Source: Galaxea fascicularis
Taxonomy: Eukaryota; Cnidaria; Anthozoa; Scleractinia; Euphylliidae
DNA: 64,000 nucleotides
Reading direction: 5' to 3'
Assembly: GCA_948470475.1 (NCBI GenBank)
Contig: OX419342.1
Coordinates: forward strand, 28,662,376 to 28,726,375
The notes under the pieces are model-generated. The model searched no databases. It saw nothing but the letters and a program-made list of their open reading frames with translations, and was not told the DNA's origin. Each line of letters starts with the position of its first letter. Position 1 is the stretch's first letter. A program made the translations under genes and the position numbers. Of this stretch, positions 1 to 10,698 are shown piece after piece.

Positions 1-1314
1 CTCCCGAAACAATCATTTGAAGTTCCACAATGATGATGAATTTATTGTCACCATTGCAAGTTGAGTTGCCAAACTGAATATTTGAAGTCTGTGAATTTAA
101 ATTGTTTACATATTTGCTCCAGTATCAACTATAAGTTCAAGACCACACCGCCGAATCTGATGAAAAATAATGAAATATGGTCTCAACTTGGCTTACAGAG
201 AGAACATTTTGATATTGCGGAAAGTTGACCCCTTATTTGCATCTAATTTCAAATGTTGAAGACGTACTGTCAATAAGGTTCTTGCGGGTCTAGATGGGGC
301 AAACAATTACGGTTTCTGACGCCAGCTTAGTCAGGGGGGAAAGGGAGTAAACACTACAAACATTGTAGTAAATGTTTGAGATTTTGGCCAGCCATGAAGT
401 TTTATGACTCCCGCAAAATTTTGTTACTTATAAGTTAAAAGAGTTAATTTGGATTGTGTTCAAGTCTGTTTTGAAAGTGTCATAAAATGTCACCGACAGT
501 ACTCGCATTTTCTTGAAATTATCTTAAAACTAATGGAGTAATGCTGGTTTTTTGAAAACATGCTAAAATTAGCACAAAATGCAGAAACTAAGCTAGCTAG
601 TTGATTCTTTTTATACAAATGCCACAATAACTATATGCAAACATTTCGGTCAAATGTGTAAATTGGGGGTGACACGCTTGCGCGACTCCGGTGCATGTAT
701 GTGTTTTCATGTTTTTAATGAATATTTTGGCCTTCCTTATGGTTTAGCTCTAACGAGTATACTTTAAGTGTGCACCCCTTTCTGTATGATATTTTGGACG
801 GTTCTCGTGAACCCATATATTTAACTAACCTAAGTAGTAGATGTTGCATTATCAAATACCACGTTTCCATGAATATTTACTCTAAATTTGGCATCGCTGG
901 GTACTATTGTGTTACAAAGGGTAAGATCGTTTCTTTATCTTTGGAGAACAGATCGTTTGCTGGGCGAACTCTCTCCAGACTCTCCAATACTCGATCTTTA
1001 GCAAGGCGCATGGGATCGTGGGTCACGAAATAATTATAAATCATTTCCTGTCGTAACCAGGTGTCAGGTAGCAAATTTTGCTGCTTTCCGGACAAAGAAA
1101 AGTGCTTATCAAAAAAGGATTTAGTTTTGAAGTCCAAAATTAAAGGAGCCTAAATGCTGAGCAGCTACAAAGAGCGCGACCCGACGTTAAGAACGCTCAG
1201 GTCCCCATCTTCCGCGATTTGCGAGCCCGCGATTTACTCTAACGTCGAATGTCACGCTGTCTTCACGCTGTCCATCGTTCTGGTTTTGACAGAACGGAAA
1301 AAGCAGGTTTTACA
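1..1314. other. intergenic and 5' region upstream of LCLAT1-like gene
   Basis: I recognise no gene here. Short open frames at 770-1137 on both strands overlap each other and resemble nothing I know. From about 1165 to 1260 the sequence becomes richer in CG dinucleotides, which fits a promoter and 5' UTR for the gene whose first coding ATG is at 1315. No TATA box is evident. Confidence 0.4.
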
Positions 1315-4300
1315 ATGTTTCGAAATATCCTCGGCGGGGTTTTCTACTGCCTTGCTTTGTTCTTCTGTGCAACTTTTGGCTCTATATTTCTAATGGGGCC
1401 GACCCTACCACTGTTGTTGTTGCGGCCGCGATGGTTTCGTTGGATTAACGATCGCTTGATTATGTCGTGGTTATTTCTACCACCGGTAAGCAAAACTGCA
1501 AGCGAATCAAATTAGATTTCAGTTCTTGTGGTTGTTTCCTGAATAAACCACCTTGGTGAGATTGTCTTTTGTGAGAATCGATTCGAACTGTTTTCAATTT
1601 AAGGAATAACACGTGGCTTATTCTTGTCTTTTTCTTGAATCAATCGTGACCTGTGCTCGTTCCGTTACGCGGTTTTATCAGGCCCTTCTGGGTAAGTTTT
1701 ATGGGGTTTGTAACGATGTTGCTTATATTGTTATCGATACTAGTATTGTGTTATACTTACACCAAACGGGGAACACTTCAATAATTTCAATTTCACATGA
1801 TTGTTAATCTGATTTTGTTCACAGAGGTTTTTTTTTTGATAAATTTATTTACAAAGCAAAAATTTCACTGCTTGTTCTCGCAAAATTGTTTTGGAGTCGT
1901 AGTATCAGCTTCAACGGTTTGTTGATAACGAAAATTACAATGATTGGAGTTATAGGTTGTTTACCATTTACATGGGAAAACCGGTGGGTCAACGGTTGCG
2001 GTAAATGGTACACATCAAACACCCAAATGACAATTTCCATGGGAGGCGTGTGTTCCATTTGCACAAACGTTCCCAACGGTTGGGTTTCAGGGCGATCCAC
2101 GCAGACAGGACTGGAACTGGTAGAAATGAGCAAATGGAACCCACATTTCCGTTTGGAAATTCCGTTTGGGAATTTTGGACTACCTTTCAAGAAATTCCGT
2201 TTTTCCCGGAAATTTTCTGTTTGGGAAGATCAAAATAGGCTTCCATTTACGTTCCAACCAGAATTTCTGGAATTGTTTGGTAAATGGTAAACAACCATAA
2301 AGTCGTATATATAAGTACTGGTGTTGTTAAGATAAGTAATGGTAATAGGACTGAGTGGAGTCCATTTCAGTCTGTAACCATACCAGTGATAACAAAAATC
2401 GGACGACCAAGCAGCAGCAGTTGTTTATCACGAGTATGATTACAGACTGAATTGGACAATACAAAGTCTTATTACCAATTAATCACAAAAGTTATAATTT
2501 CAAAGAAAAGAAGAAGAGCTAAGTTATAATAGGAAGGTAAATTTTGATTTTGATTTTTGAAATTTTTGATTTAAACTACAGATTTGAATTTGACTAGTTG
2601 ATTTAAAATACTACTTTGAATGTGATTGCTTATTGAACTGTCTGAAAGAAAACTGTCCAATAGCAACCCAGCCAGTGAAATAGTGGAAAATAGGAGTTTT
2701 TTAAACCAATAGCAATCGCGAAAATTATAATTTTTATGATTAACCAGTCTAGCCTACCCCAATATTTCGTTTTCTTTCAATGTATAATAAAACAGTATTA
2801 TGAGATTCAGTTACCAGCCTTAGCCTTCGGCTTCAGCTGATAACTCTCACCTCGACCTTGATTATTCTGGATATCACAAAAGCCTTATCCAATAATTGTT
2901 TATAATCTTAAATGGTTTGACTCATGATTGTTAATCTGATTTTGTTTACAGAGTTGATGTTCGGTGTGAAGGTTGTTGTAACAGGTGACACACCACCTAA
3001 GAGTGAGAATGCCATTATCATCATGAATCACAGGTGTAGACTGGATTGGATGTTTTATTGGAGTGTTGTGGCTCGGCATGGGGAGCTGAAACATGAGAAA
3101 ATAATAATGAAACATGAACTAAAACATGTTCCTGGACCAGGCAAGAACCTTAGATTTGTTGATTGAAGGCTTGTTCTTTTGGCATATTCTAGGTGATGGT
3201 GGTGAATGTGTTCTTTCGGCACCTACAGTACTCTGTTTCAGAATAGTATTGTGTTCATTCCTCTCTCTATAGCAGATTGAACGCAATACAGTTTATTCAG
3301 AAATTGCAAAATATATGAAATGTGATGTATATAGATGAAATGTGGAACCAGAAGTGAGGCTCCAATACTCTGTCCAGACTATTCAGTGCATGTTTTATAT
3401 TTTCTATAATTTCTTACAGGCATAAAGTTTTATTTTTAGTTTAATTTAAAAGACAAGTGAAAGTAAACTTAAATGAAATCCAATTGAAAATGAAATTAGA
3501 TCAAAATAAATTTGGCAGTCAGCATTGCCACTGTCAGTATCAGCATACACTACATGACTAGGACATATTTGTGTAATCATGGCTGTGGTGACTCATGGAA
3601 AAAACGTAAATGGCAAAGTTTGGACAAAGCTTGTAGCATCTCTGGAATACCTTGTCACTTCATTTACATGTGCCAAAGGCTTTTGAAGAACAAGGCATTA
3701 TAATAATATTATTGTTATTCAATGGTATGCAAACAGAGTGGCCACATATTCTGAAATCCAGCCCAACCCATGAGTGATTCTAGAATACTTGGCTTCTTGA
3801 CCAAGAAAGACTGTCTTATGTGGGAAATGCTAGCCTCCAAAAATTATGATTCGCCACGAATCCCACAATGGGAAAATTAAAGCAGGACAAATTATACTCA
3901 CAGATCCACAGGCAGGTTTATTGGCTCAGGGGCTCCTTTCTTAACTGGTTGAAACTCAACTGGTCAGGTACTTCTCTTGACTGGTTTACAAGGTCAACTG
4001 AACTTGTATCACAAAACACTTACAGCTGTATCTGTTATACTCTACATTGCATGCAATGTTGAATGTGAGCGAAGTAAAAGTTAATTTCCAGTCTTGACAC
4101 ATATCTTTCTTGGCTATTTAACGAAATTGATATACCACAATGGGTTTGCTATCACCAACTCAAGTCTGCTCAAATCACTCAATCCATATAATATTAGTTC
4201 CAGTCTCTGACACCTTTCAAGACCATCAATGCCATCCAAATGGGAAAGAGTAAACAGTCCAGCATTTGTCAGCAAAAATTTTGGCGAAGACCCCAAAATG

Positions 4301-5683
4301 CACAAGAATCAGGCCTCAAAGGTTTGTGTGAAGCAGAAGAGATGATGACAGGAATGCCTGCAAGAGATATCTCATCCTTAAAATATGAAAAAACTTGTTT
4401 GTGATAGTCACTAGCTGGGGAACAGGCCCCTCTCTGTTTCCCAAATACTAGTTCTTAAGGTTGTGTACCCTATGTGTGCTTCATTCTTCATTCTTCATAG
4501 TCACACAATGCATACTGTTAATGGCAGTGTCAAGGCTCAGTCAGGTCTAAAAACTAATTTTACCTTCACTTTTACAATGAAAGTAAATTAGAAAAATTTA
4601 TTTTAAAAACTATTAGACAAAATGAAAAAAAGTTCAAAATAATTCCTCCAAAATCCAGCTATTTTGATTGGCAGTTCTTAGTCTCCATAGACTAGTCTCA
4701 ATGAATGGGTGGAAAGTAGGGGTCTGGTGTGGAGCATTGAGGATAAGGGGGGTGAGGAACAGACAAGAGCTAACAAGGGATAGTTTGTAAAACACAAGAC
4801 ATATATAGAGGTCTTGGGGAAGGGAAAAACATTTTTTTTTTGAGATTTCCATTGTACAACCCTGTTGTTATTTTTCCTTGGAGTTTTGTTGTTAAGTTAA
4901 AGGGTAATATTATTGCTGATTAGTATATCTTTGATTTGTACTTTGTTTTCAGGCTGGGCAATGCAGAATGCTTTGTATATTTTCTTGAGACGTCGTTGGG
5001 AACAAGATGAAAGTTATCTTGATACAGTGCTGAGTTATTTTGTGGAGTCAGGTGATTGTTTACAGCTTCTTCTTTTTCCTGAGGGAACGAACTTTGAAGA
5101 TGTTAGTAAGATAAAGAGTGATTCATTTGCAAAGAAAAATGAACTTCCCTGCTATGACTATGTTTTGCATCCACGTGTCCGTGGCTTCACCTACTGTGTA
5201 GAAAAGCTGAGACAAGGAAGACTAGATGCAATCCATGATGTCACAGTTGGATATTCTAAAAATTACTGCTACCAAGAAGTGGATTTGATAAAGGGAAATG
5301 TCCCAGATGAAATTCATTTTCATATTCAACGTTACTCAAATGATGATCTTCCTGAGGACTTGGAGAGTCTTGAAGAATGGTGTTGTAAACGATGGAAAGA
5401 GAAGGAAGAAAGACTGAAAAGATTTTATACTCAAGACAAGCATTTTGGAGCCCCAGCCGAACTGGCTGGTGATATTCAAAGTTCAGTTAGGTATATGTTC
5501 ATAAAATGCCTCTTGGTTTGGTTTTCATTCAGCATTTGTATTTCAGTTTTCATATACATCTCTGTGATGGTTAGGTGGTTTGTTTTTGTAGTGGGGATTT
5601 TATTTTTTGTGTTGTCTTTTTGTGGTGGATCAGATCAAATTTTTCTGCTGAAACAGAGGCGGGTGGGTTTAAGGGTTGACTAA
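1315..5683 (+). CDS. LCLAT1: lysocardiolipin acyltransferase 1-like (AGPAT family), three coding exons
   Basis: Coding exons are 1315-1485, 2954-3140 and 4953-5683, together 1089 nt, 362 residues plus TAA. Vertebrate LCLAT1 is about 376 residues. Residues 1-35 hold a hydrophobic N-terminal anchor. Exon 2 carries the acyltransferase HX4D motif as NHRCRLD, followed by the lysine-rich block seen in LCLAT1. Exon 3 opens at the conserved GWAMQ and carries the FPEGT acceptor-binding motif. Two hydrophobic segments near the C terminus (about residues 305-345) suggest membrane anchoring. The family re-acylates lysocardiolipin and other lysophospholipids in ER or mitochondria-associated membranes. Intron 1 is GT-AG and intron 2 is GC-AG (CCAG then GCAAG at 3141). 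Between LPP and LMFGVK a few residues present in vertebrates seem missing, so a microexon or a slightly different junction is possible. Frame is continuous through all junctions. Confidence 0.9.
1796..1826 (+). repeat. first copy of a 31-bp direct repeat (duplicated splice-acceptor region)
   Basis: This 31-bp segment ends in CACAGAG and recurs at 2923-2953 with one mismatch (C at 1820, T at 2947). The second copy ends in the functional acceptor of LCLAT1-like exon 2. The pair brackets 1827-2922 and looks like a long target-site duplication. Confidence 0.75.
1955..2296. mobile_element. MITE with 17-bp terminal inverted repeats
   Basis: GGTTGTTTACCATTTAC at 1955-1971 is exactly inverted at 2280-2296. 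The 342-bp body repeats motifs such as TTCCGTTT and AATTCC and has no coding capacity. The flanks show no clear target duplication beyond a possible ATA, so the superfamily is open. Confidence 0.7.
2341..2476. mobile_element. foldback element with inverted arms
   Basis: The left arm begins GGTAATAGGACT and contains TTCAGTCTGTAA. The right arm, inverted, begins GGTAATAAGACT and contains the same TTCAGTCTGTAA core. Arms of about 55 bp surround a short centre with GCAGCAGCAG. Imperfect pairing suggests an old copy. Confidence 0.6.
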
Positions 5684-7925
5684 GGTAAACAATACATGCC
5701 AAATGAAGTTTTTTCTTATCTCCTGTAAAGGCTGCTCGAATTACCTAAATTAAAAAAAAGGCTTCAAAGCTCCCTGGCTTTTTTTAGATTTAGTGCTTCT
5801 TCATAACAACAATAGTATTGGTAGTAGTAGTGATGGTAATGACAATAATAATAAACAGATAAAACATGGGCTCGCAAAATCTTCAATGTGTATCTGCAGA
5901 GAGCAGAACGTTTGGAGGATTTCTCTAATCATACTATGAGTGATGGCCACATGACTTAAAATTATCCTAACCCAAATCGCTATTTAGCCTTCCTTTAAAG
6001 TTTGAGTTATCCAGATTAAATTGTAATTATTGTACATAAGTTTCTTGTGAGTTGGGTAGCATTAGACAATTTAAGACTGCCTTAAAACAAGATGAAAATA
6101 TATTGATCTAACTGAATATAAGATATACTTGGTCACAAAACGTCCGAAATTCTTATGCTATAGCAAATACCTATGTAATGGTTTTTGCCAATGTTTGAGC
6201 GGCGGGGCCAGCTACAGATTTCACGTAATACCAAGGTGAAGGAGGGTTTCTCTAAAGTCGTTTTTAAGTACTCATGTTGAGCTTTGCCATTTGATTGTTT
6301 TCTCTGTGAGGTCAGTTTCAATTTGATCAGAATAAAACAAACTTTTGTTTTAATACGCCTTTTACAGAAGTTACTCGCGAACTCAACTTGTTATGAACAC
6401 GAATGCAATCCATTTTAGAGAGATGCGATTTTAAAGGAATGGAAGGACCATACAAAAATTTGTTAGGAAGGAAATTTCTAGGCTTGTATCTCCAAAGTGG
6501 GAACATCTATGGTCGTTTGAAATTAGAGGCGTTTGTATGTGAATTACAGGCTTTGCCATCAAATCTTTCCTTACATTTTATTGCCCTGAAATGTTGGCTT
6601 AAAATAGATTTTCGAATGCTCTTCCTATTCAATACTAAAATAGAGCAGCCATTTCTTTTTTAAAGTATTAATTAAAGAAAATTTATTTAGCAGACAAGGT
6701 CTTCTCGCCTTGGGACAAAACTATTATTACCTAAATATTAGAGGGACAGTGTCCCAATTCTGCGCAGGAGCGAGACGTCATCTGTTCTGTCTCAAAATGT
6801 CTCAAAGACACAACAGAACTGTCAAATTGAGGGGGCAAGATTTCCCTAGCTGCTTCGAGAAATTGACTCCTGCGTGTTTTGCGTGTATTTGCATAAATCG
6901 AGTTTGGTCAAGATCAGCAAAAATAATTACAATCAGTTACAATGTACAGTAGATAATACCACCATTTGCGTTCAACCGTGAAGCGTGAACGTTTTTTCGC
7001 GCATGTTTATTAACTGTGTCGACCGGACCAATGAAAATGTTTCGTTTGGAGCACGAAACTATGAATGTTTGTTAAGCAAACTTAGCCAAGTTTTCTGAGC
7101 TTTTCTGAAAGCTCCTAGGAGAAAGCAGCCTTAGCGCTTTCCTCCTTAAAAAGGTCCATGCAACGGCATTGGAAATAATCCCAAAAGAAAATGATTTCAA
7201 AAAAAATTCAAACTGAATAGGAACGAAATATAATCTAACAATAAAATTTCAACCGTTTGAGCAAATGGATATTTAACGTAACAGCGATGGGGACGGATTT
7301 CACGCCAAAAACACCATCGCTCGCATCGTTTGATTTCGCGACAGGATGAACAAAAATCAAAATTTTGAGCATGTGCAGAATCGGGATACTGTTCCTTTAA
7401 AGTCAGTTTTCTGCCACAACAAATCTGTTTGTTGCAAGTGTGTACGAAGTTCATGCGTTATTTCGCCGTATTCAATCCGTTTGGGGTCACGTGGTTCCCC
7501 GGCGGCCGTTTTTCTTGGGAACAACCGAAACGAATACTATCCTTCGCATCGAATTGACCGTGCAGGTCTGGAATAGACAAATTCGAGCAAGCCTCTCCAA
7601 CTTTTCGTTACGTGGGATTTGAACCCTGTTCAATTGTTCCGACATGAAGCGACCCTTGATCTCTTTAGAGAAGTTCCAAAATTTGAAGGAATTTGTAACG
7701 GAGTATATATGGGGATTTTGCCGAGAACAAGGCAGCAATGCATAAAAGAGAGGTTGGTCAGTATAAGGAGAACTCTTTAGCAGGAATGGGCCACAGGATG
7801 GCAAAATGAGAGCATTCATCGTCTCTCTCCGCCGCACTTAGCTCATCTCTTTTGGATTTGGCGTTGGTCAGTAGAGTGTTGTGAGCACGTGTGGGCACGA
7901 GTCATTTTTAATAAGCATTCAATGG
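5684..7925. other. 3' flank of LCLAT1-like gene and intergenic DNA
   Basis: This AT-rich stretch holds no gene I can support. The open frames in it (for example 6403-6663, 7346-7576 and 7487-7837) have no recognisable domains and overlap on opposite strands. Parts of 7590-7810 look like degenerate repeat, but I cannot assign a family. Confidence 0.4.
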
Positions 7926-8097
7926 ACTGAAGATCAGTGATAGAAACCGTGTGTGAACAAGTGTGAACAACACGTCATAACGACATAGTAGAAACATAAT
8001 AACCAAATGAAGGCTGATCCTCGCAGTTGTGTACGCAATTATATGCAATTGCGAAAGAAGCCTGAAAAAATTCAGGACTTCAACGGGGTTTGAACCT

Positions 8098-8151
<54 letters not shown>

Positions 8152-8370
8152 GCGTTGGGAGCAGGTCAATTGTAGGTTCATATGTTCCCGTGAAAGTGAA
8201 GAATGTGAATGATGTATCAGTGAAATATATAAACTGCGGAAATGAAATCAAATGAAGGCTGTCCTCGCAGTTGTGTACGCAATCGGCATATAATTCCATG
8301 CACAATTGCGAGGATCAGCCCTCATTTGATATCATTTCCGCAGTTCATATGACTCATTTCATATATATTA
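7926..8370 (-). repeat. tRNA-derived SINE-type composite repeat
   Basis: On the minus strand 8147-8076 forms a 72-nt tRNA-like head. It has the acceptor pair GGCTTCA/TGAAGTC, a D-arm with TAGCTCAGTTGGTTAGAGC and a T-arm with GGTTCAAACCCC, giving A and B boxes for RNA polymerase III. The nominal anticodon is GGT, but position 33 is C rather than U and one anticodon-stem pair is mismatched, arguing against a working tRNA-Thr. The downstream body contains TCAGGCTTCTTTCGCAATTG. A second inverted piece with an AACTGCGGAAATGA hairpin occupies about 8233-8340. A related fragment lies at 45572-45745. Confidence 0.7.
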
Positions 8371-8390
8371 TTCCCAAACATAATAGCATT

Positions 8391-8432
<42 letters not shown>

Positions 8433-8679
8433 ATCATGACTATGTTGTTATGTCGTTATGTCACTAGTGTGAACCCTGCCTAAGTTTTCAAATGCGCCTT
8501 ACAAAGAAAGCCTGCTTTCCCCCCCCACCCCCCTCCCCACGAAGAGGAGGGGAGTTGGGGGCTTTTTTGCAAAGGCTTTTCTGAGTCATTTCCTCCCGAT
8601 TTATACCTAATTTTGCAATATTTCGAGACCATTACGCGACGTCACAGTTTTTTGTCTGTCAGCCGACGAACAAGAAATG

Positions 8680-10698
8680 AGATTTACAATCAACTGTGAG
8701 AGGCATGTCAAGTCTCATTACAGTATTATGCTGCCGACAAACAAAACAGAACTCAGTTTTCATCGTGAAATATCAACTACAATTTTACAAGAGGAACGAA
8801 AAGGCTGTCGGAAAAATTCTAAGGGAACCAAAGACCAATTGATAATCGACAGGATGATCATAAGAAATTGTAATAAAAGGCTCACAGGACTAGGGATGGG
8901 TTGGATTGACTTCATCGTGGCTCATTAAATGTCTAGATCCTTTTCGGAGCTGCTGACAACATAAGCGCAATAATAAATAGAAGCATGAGCACATGGAAAA
9001 CAGAGCTGACAGCTGGAGAGAAAGTGCTAGGAAAGGTTAAGATCAATAGGGGGATCTTCCGCGGATACAGCCGGTCACCCCTTCTTTTCATCGTAGCATT
9101 GATACCCTTGACACTGGTGTTGAGGAAGATGAAGGCTGGGTACCATCTTGGAGAAGGAAAGGGAATGATTAACCACCTTTTATACATGGATGACTTAAAA
9201 TTGTACGGCAATCAAATAGACAGCCTAGTGCAATCAGTCAGAGTCATCAACACGGACATGTGAATGGAGTTCGGCATCAACAAAAGCGCAACCCTAATTA
9301 TGAAAAGGAGAAGCTCATCCGAACTGAGGGCGTTGAATCACCAGAGATAGGAAAGATTAGATCACTGGATGAAACCAAGCAGTTGTACAGCAATAATATT
9401 ATTGCAGAGTCAGAAAGATCCTGAAGTCAAAGCTAAATGGAGGGAACACAATAACAGCTATCAATTCAAGGGCATTCTCGATTGCCGTGAGATATGGTGC
9501 GGGAATTATCAACCAAGAACGAACTCGAGGAGGTAGACCTGAGAAAGACTGACACGGAAGCTCCTTACAATCTATCGCTCCTTTCACCCATAAGCAGACA
9601 TTGATAGGCTTGATATGTCCAGGAGGGAGAGGAAGAGGGCTGATAAGCGTTGAAGACTCAGTGCATGCGGAAATTGAATGCCTCAGTCAATATGTCGGCG
9701 GTAGCAAGGAAAGGTTGATGGAAGCAGTGGCACAAGAGAACAAGAGAAGTGAAGTTTTTAAGAGTTTGGATGCTGTGCGCGCAGAAAGAAAAAGAAAGCT
9801 ATTAGAGAAGCCCCTCCATGGTCATTTTTTCAAGGCCACAACAGATGTAGAGGCCAGTTAAAGAAAGAGACAGAAGGTTTGATAACTGCTGCCCAAGAGC
9901 AAGCTTTGATAACGAACAGTATCATTGACAAGTAGAACGTACCACCGACATGTAGGTTATGTGGGGAGAGAGAGGAGACTGTGAGTCACATAGTAACAGA
10001 GTGTAAGATGCTGGCCCAAAAACATTACCGTCTATGGAGGCACGACAAAGTGGCAGCAGTCATACACTGGAAGCTCTGTGAACGATTCAGATTTGAAAGG
10101 GGAGCAAAATGGTATGATCACAAGCCTCAGCCTGTGCTTGGATCAGAAGCGGTCAAGTTGCTCGTGGGATTTTAAGATCCAGACAGACCATCAAATCGAC
10201 CACAACAAACCAGATATTGTTGTTCTCGATAAGCAGTCAAGATCATGTCTTATAATAGACGTAGCCTGCCCCTTCGACACCAGGGTCAAGAATAAGGAAC
10301 AAGAGAAGGTTAAAAACTATCAAGACCTTAAGCGAGAAATTGGGCGTGTGTGGAACTGCCACGAAGTGAAGATTATTCCGATCGTCATTGGGGATTTGGG
10401 GACAGTGCAAAAGGGACTTTTTAAAGGTGTTGAGGCTTTAGAAATAACACTGAAGTACATTCGATGTGTTACAGAAAGCGTGTCTGCTAGGATCTGCAAG
10501 AATACTCAGGAAAGTCTTGGATACTTAATTGGACTGTATGGTTGATGTTTAAAGGAAAATGGTGAAGGGTTTCCCAACAGTCTGTGAACCTCAGGTCTCG
10601 GGAGGAAGCCAGATGCCCACGTGGACTTTCAGCTAACAGAGAACGCTGCTATAAATCGATAATAACAATAATAATAATAATAATAATAATAATAATTT
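8680..10698 (+). mobile_element. degenerate non-LTR retrotransposon with restriction-like endonuclease (R2/NeSL-like)
   Basis: Conserved blocks run in order but in shifted frames, so the copy is dead. A reverse transcriptase palm runs from about 8800 (GCRKNSKGT) through GIFRGYSRSPLLF at 9045-9085 to the catalytic YMDD at about 9184. A CCHC-type zinc knuckle CRLC...HIVTEC lies near 9951-10003. A restriction-like endonuclease with KPDIVVLD and LIIDVACPF lies at about 10205-10275. These blocks belong to early-branching LINE clades that encode RLE rather than AP endonuclease. The 5' half of the element is missing. The 3' UTR follows the stop at 10545 and ends in a (TAA)n tract at about 10660-10698, likely the 3' tail. 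Confidence 0.8.

Larger units (their letters stand above)
1827..2922 (-). mobile_element. probable retroposed insertion with poly(A) tail, in LCLAT1-like intron 1
   Basis: Directly after the first 31-bp repeat lies a run of T (1828-1837), then a TTTATT at 1844-1849. Read on the minus strand this is an AATAAA signal followed by a short poly(A) tail. With the flanking 31-bp duplication this is the signature of LINE-mediated retroposition. I cannot name the source transcript; no long reading frame survives. The insert also contains two small foldback elements (1955-2296 and 2341-2476), so it is composite. A tandem duplication of the acceptor region is the main alternative. Confidence 0.45.

Noticed and set aside
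1849..2290. Open frames of 113 and 134 residues on opposite strands
   Set aside because: They span the 1955-2296 inverted-repeat element; openness on both strands is a by-product of its repeated AT-rich motifs.
8076..8147. Possible tRNA-Thr gene on the minus strand
   Set aside because: The cloverleaf is recognisable, but position 33 is not U, an anticodon-stem pair is broken, and the sequence is embedded in a composite repeat that recurs at 45.6 kb. It fits a SINE head better.
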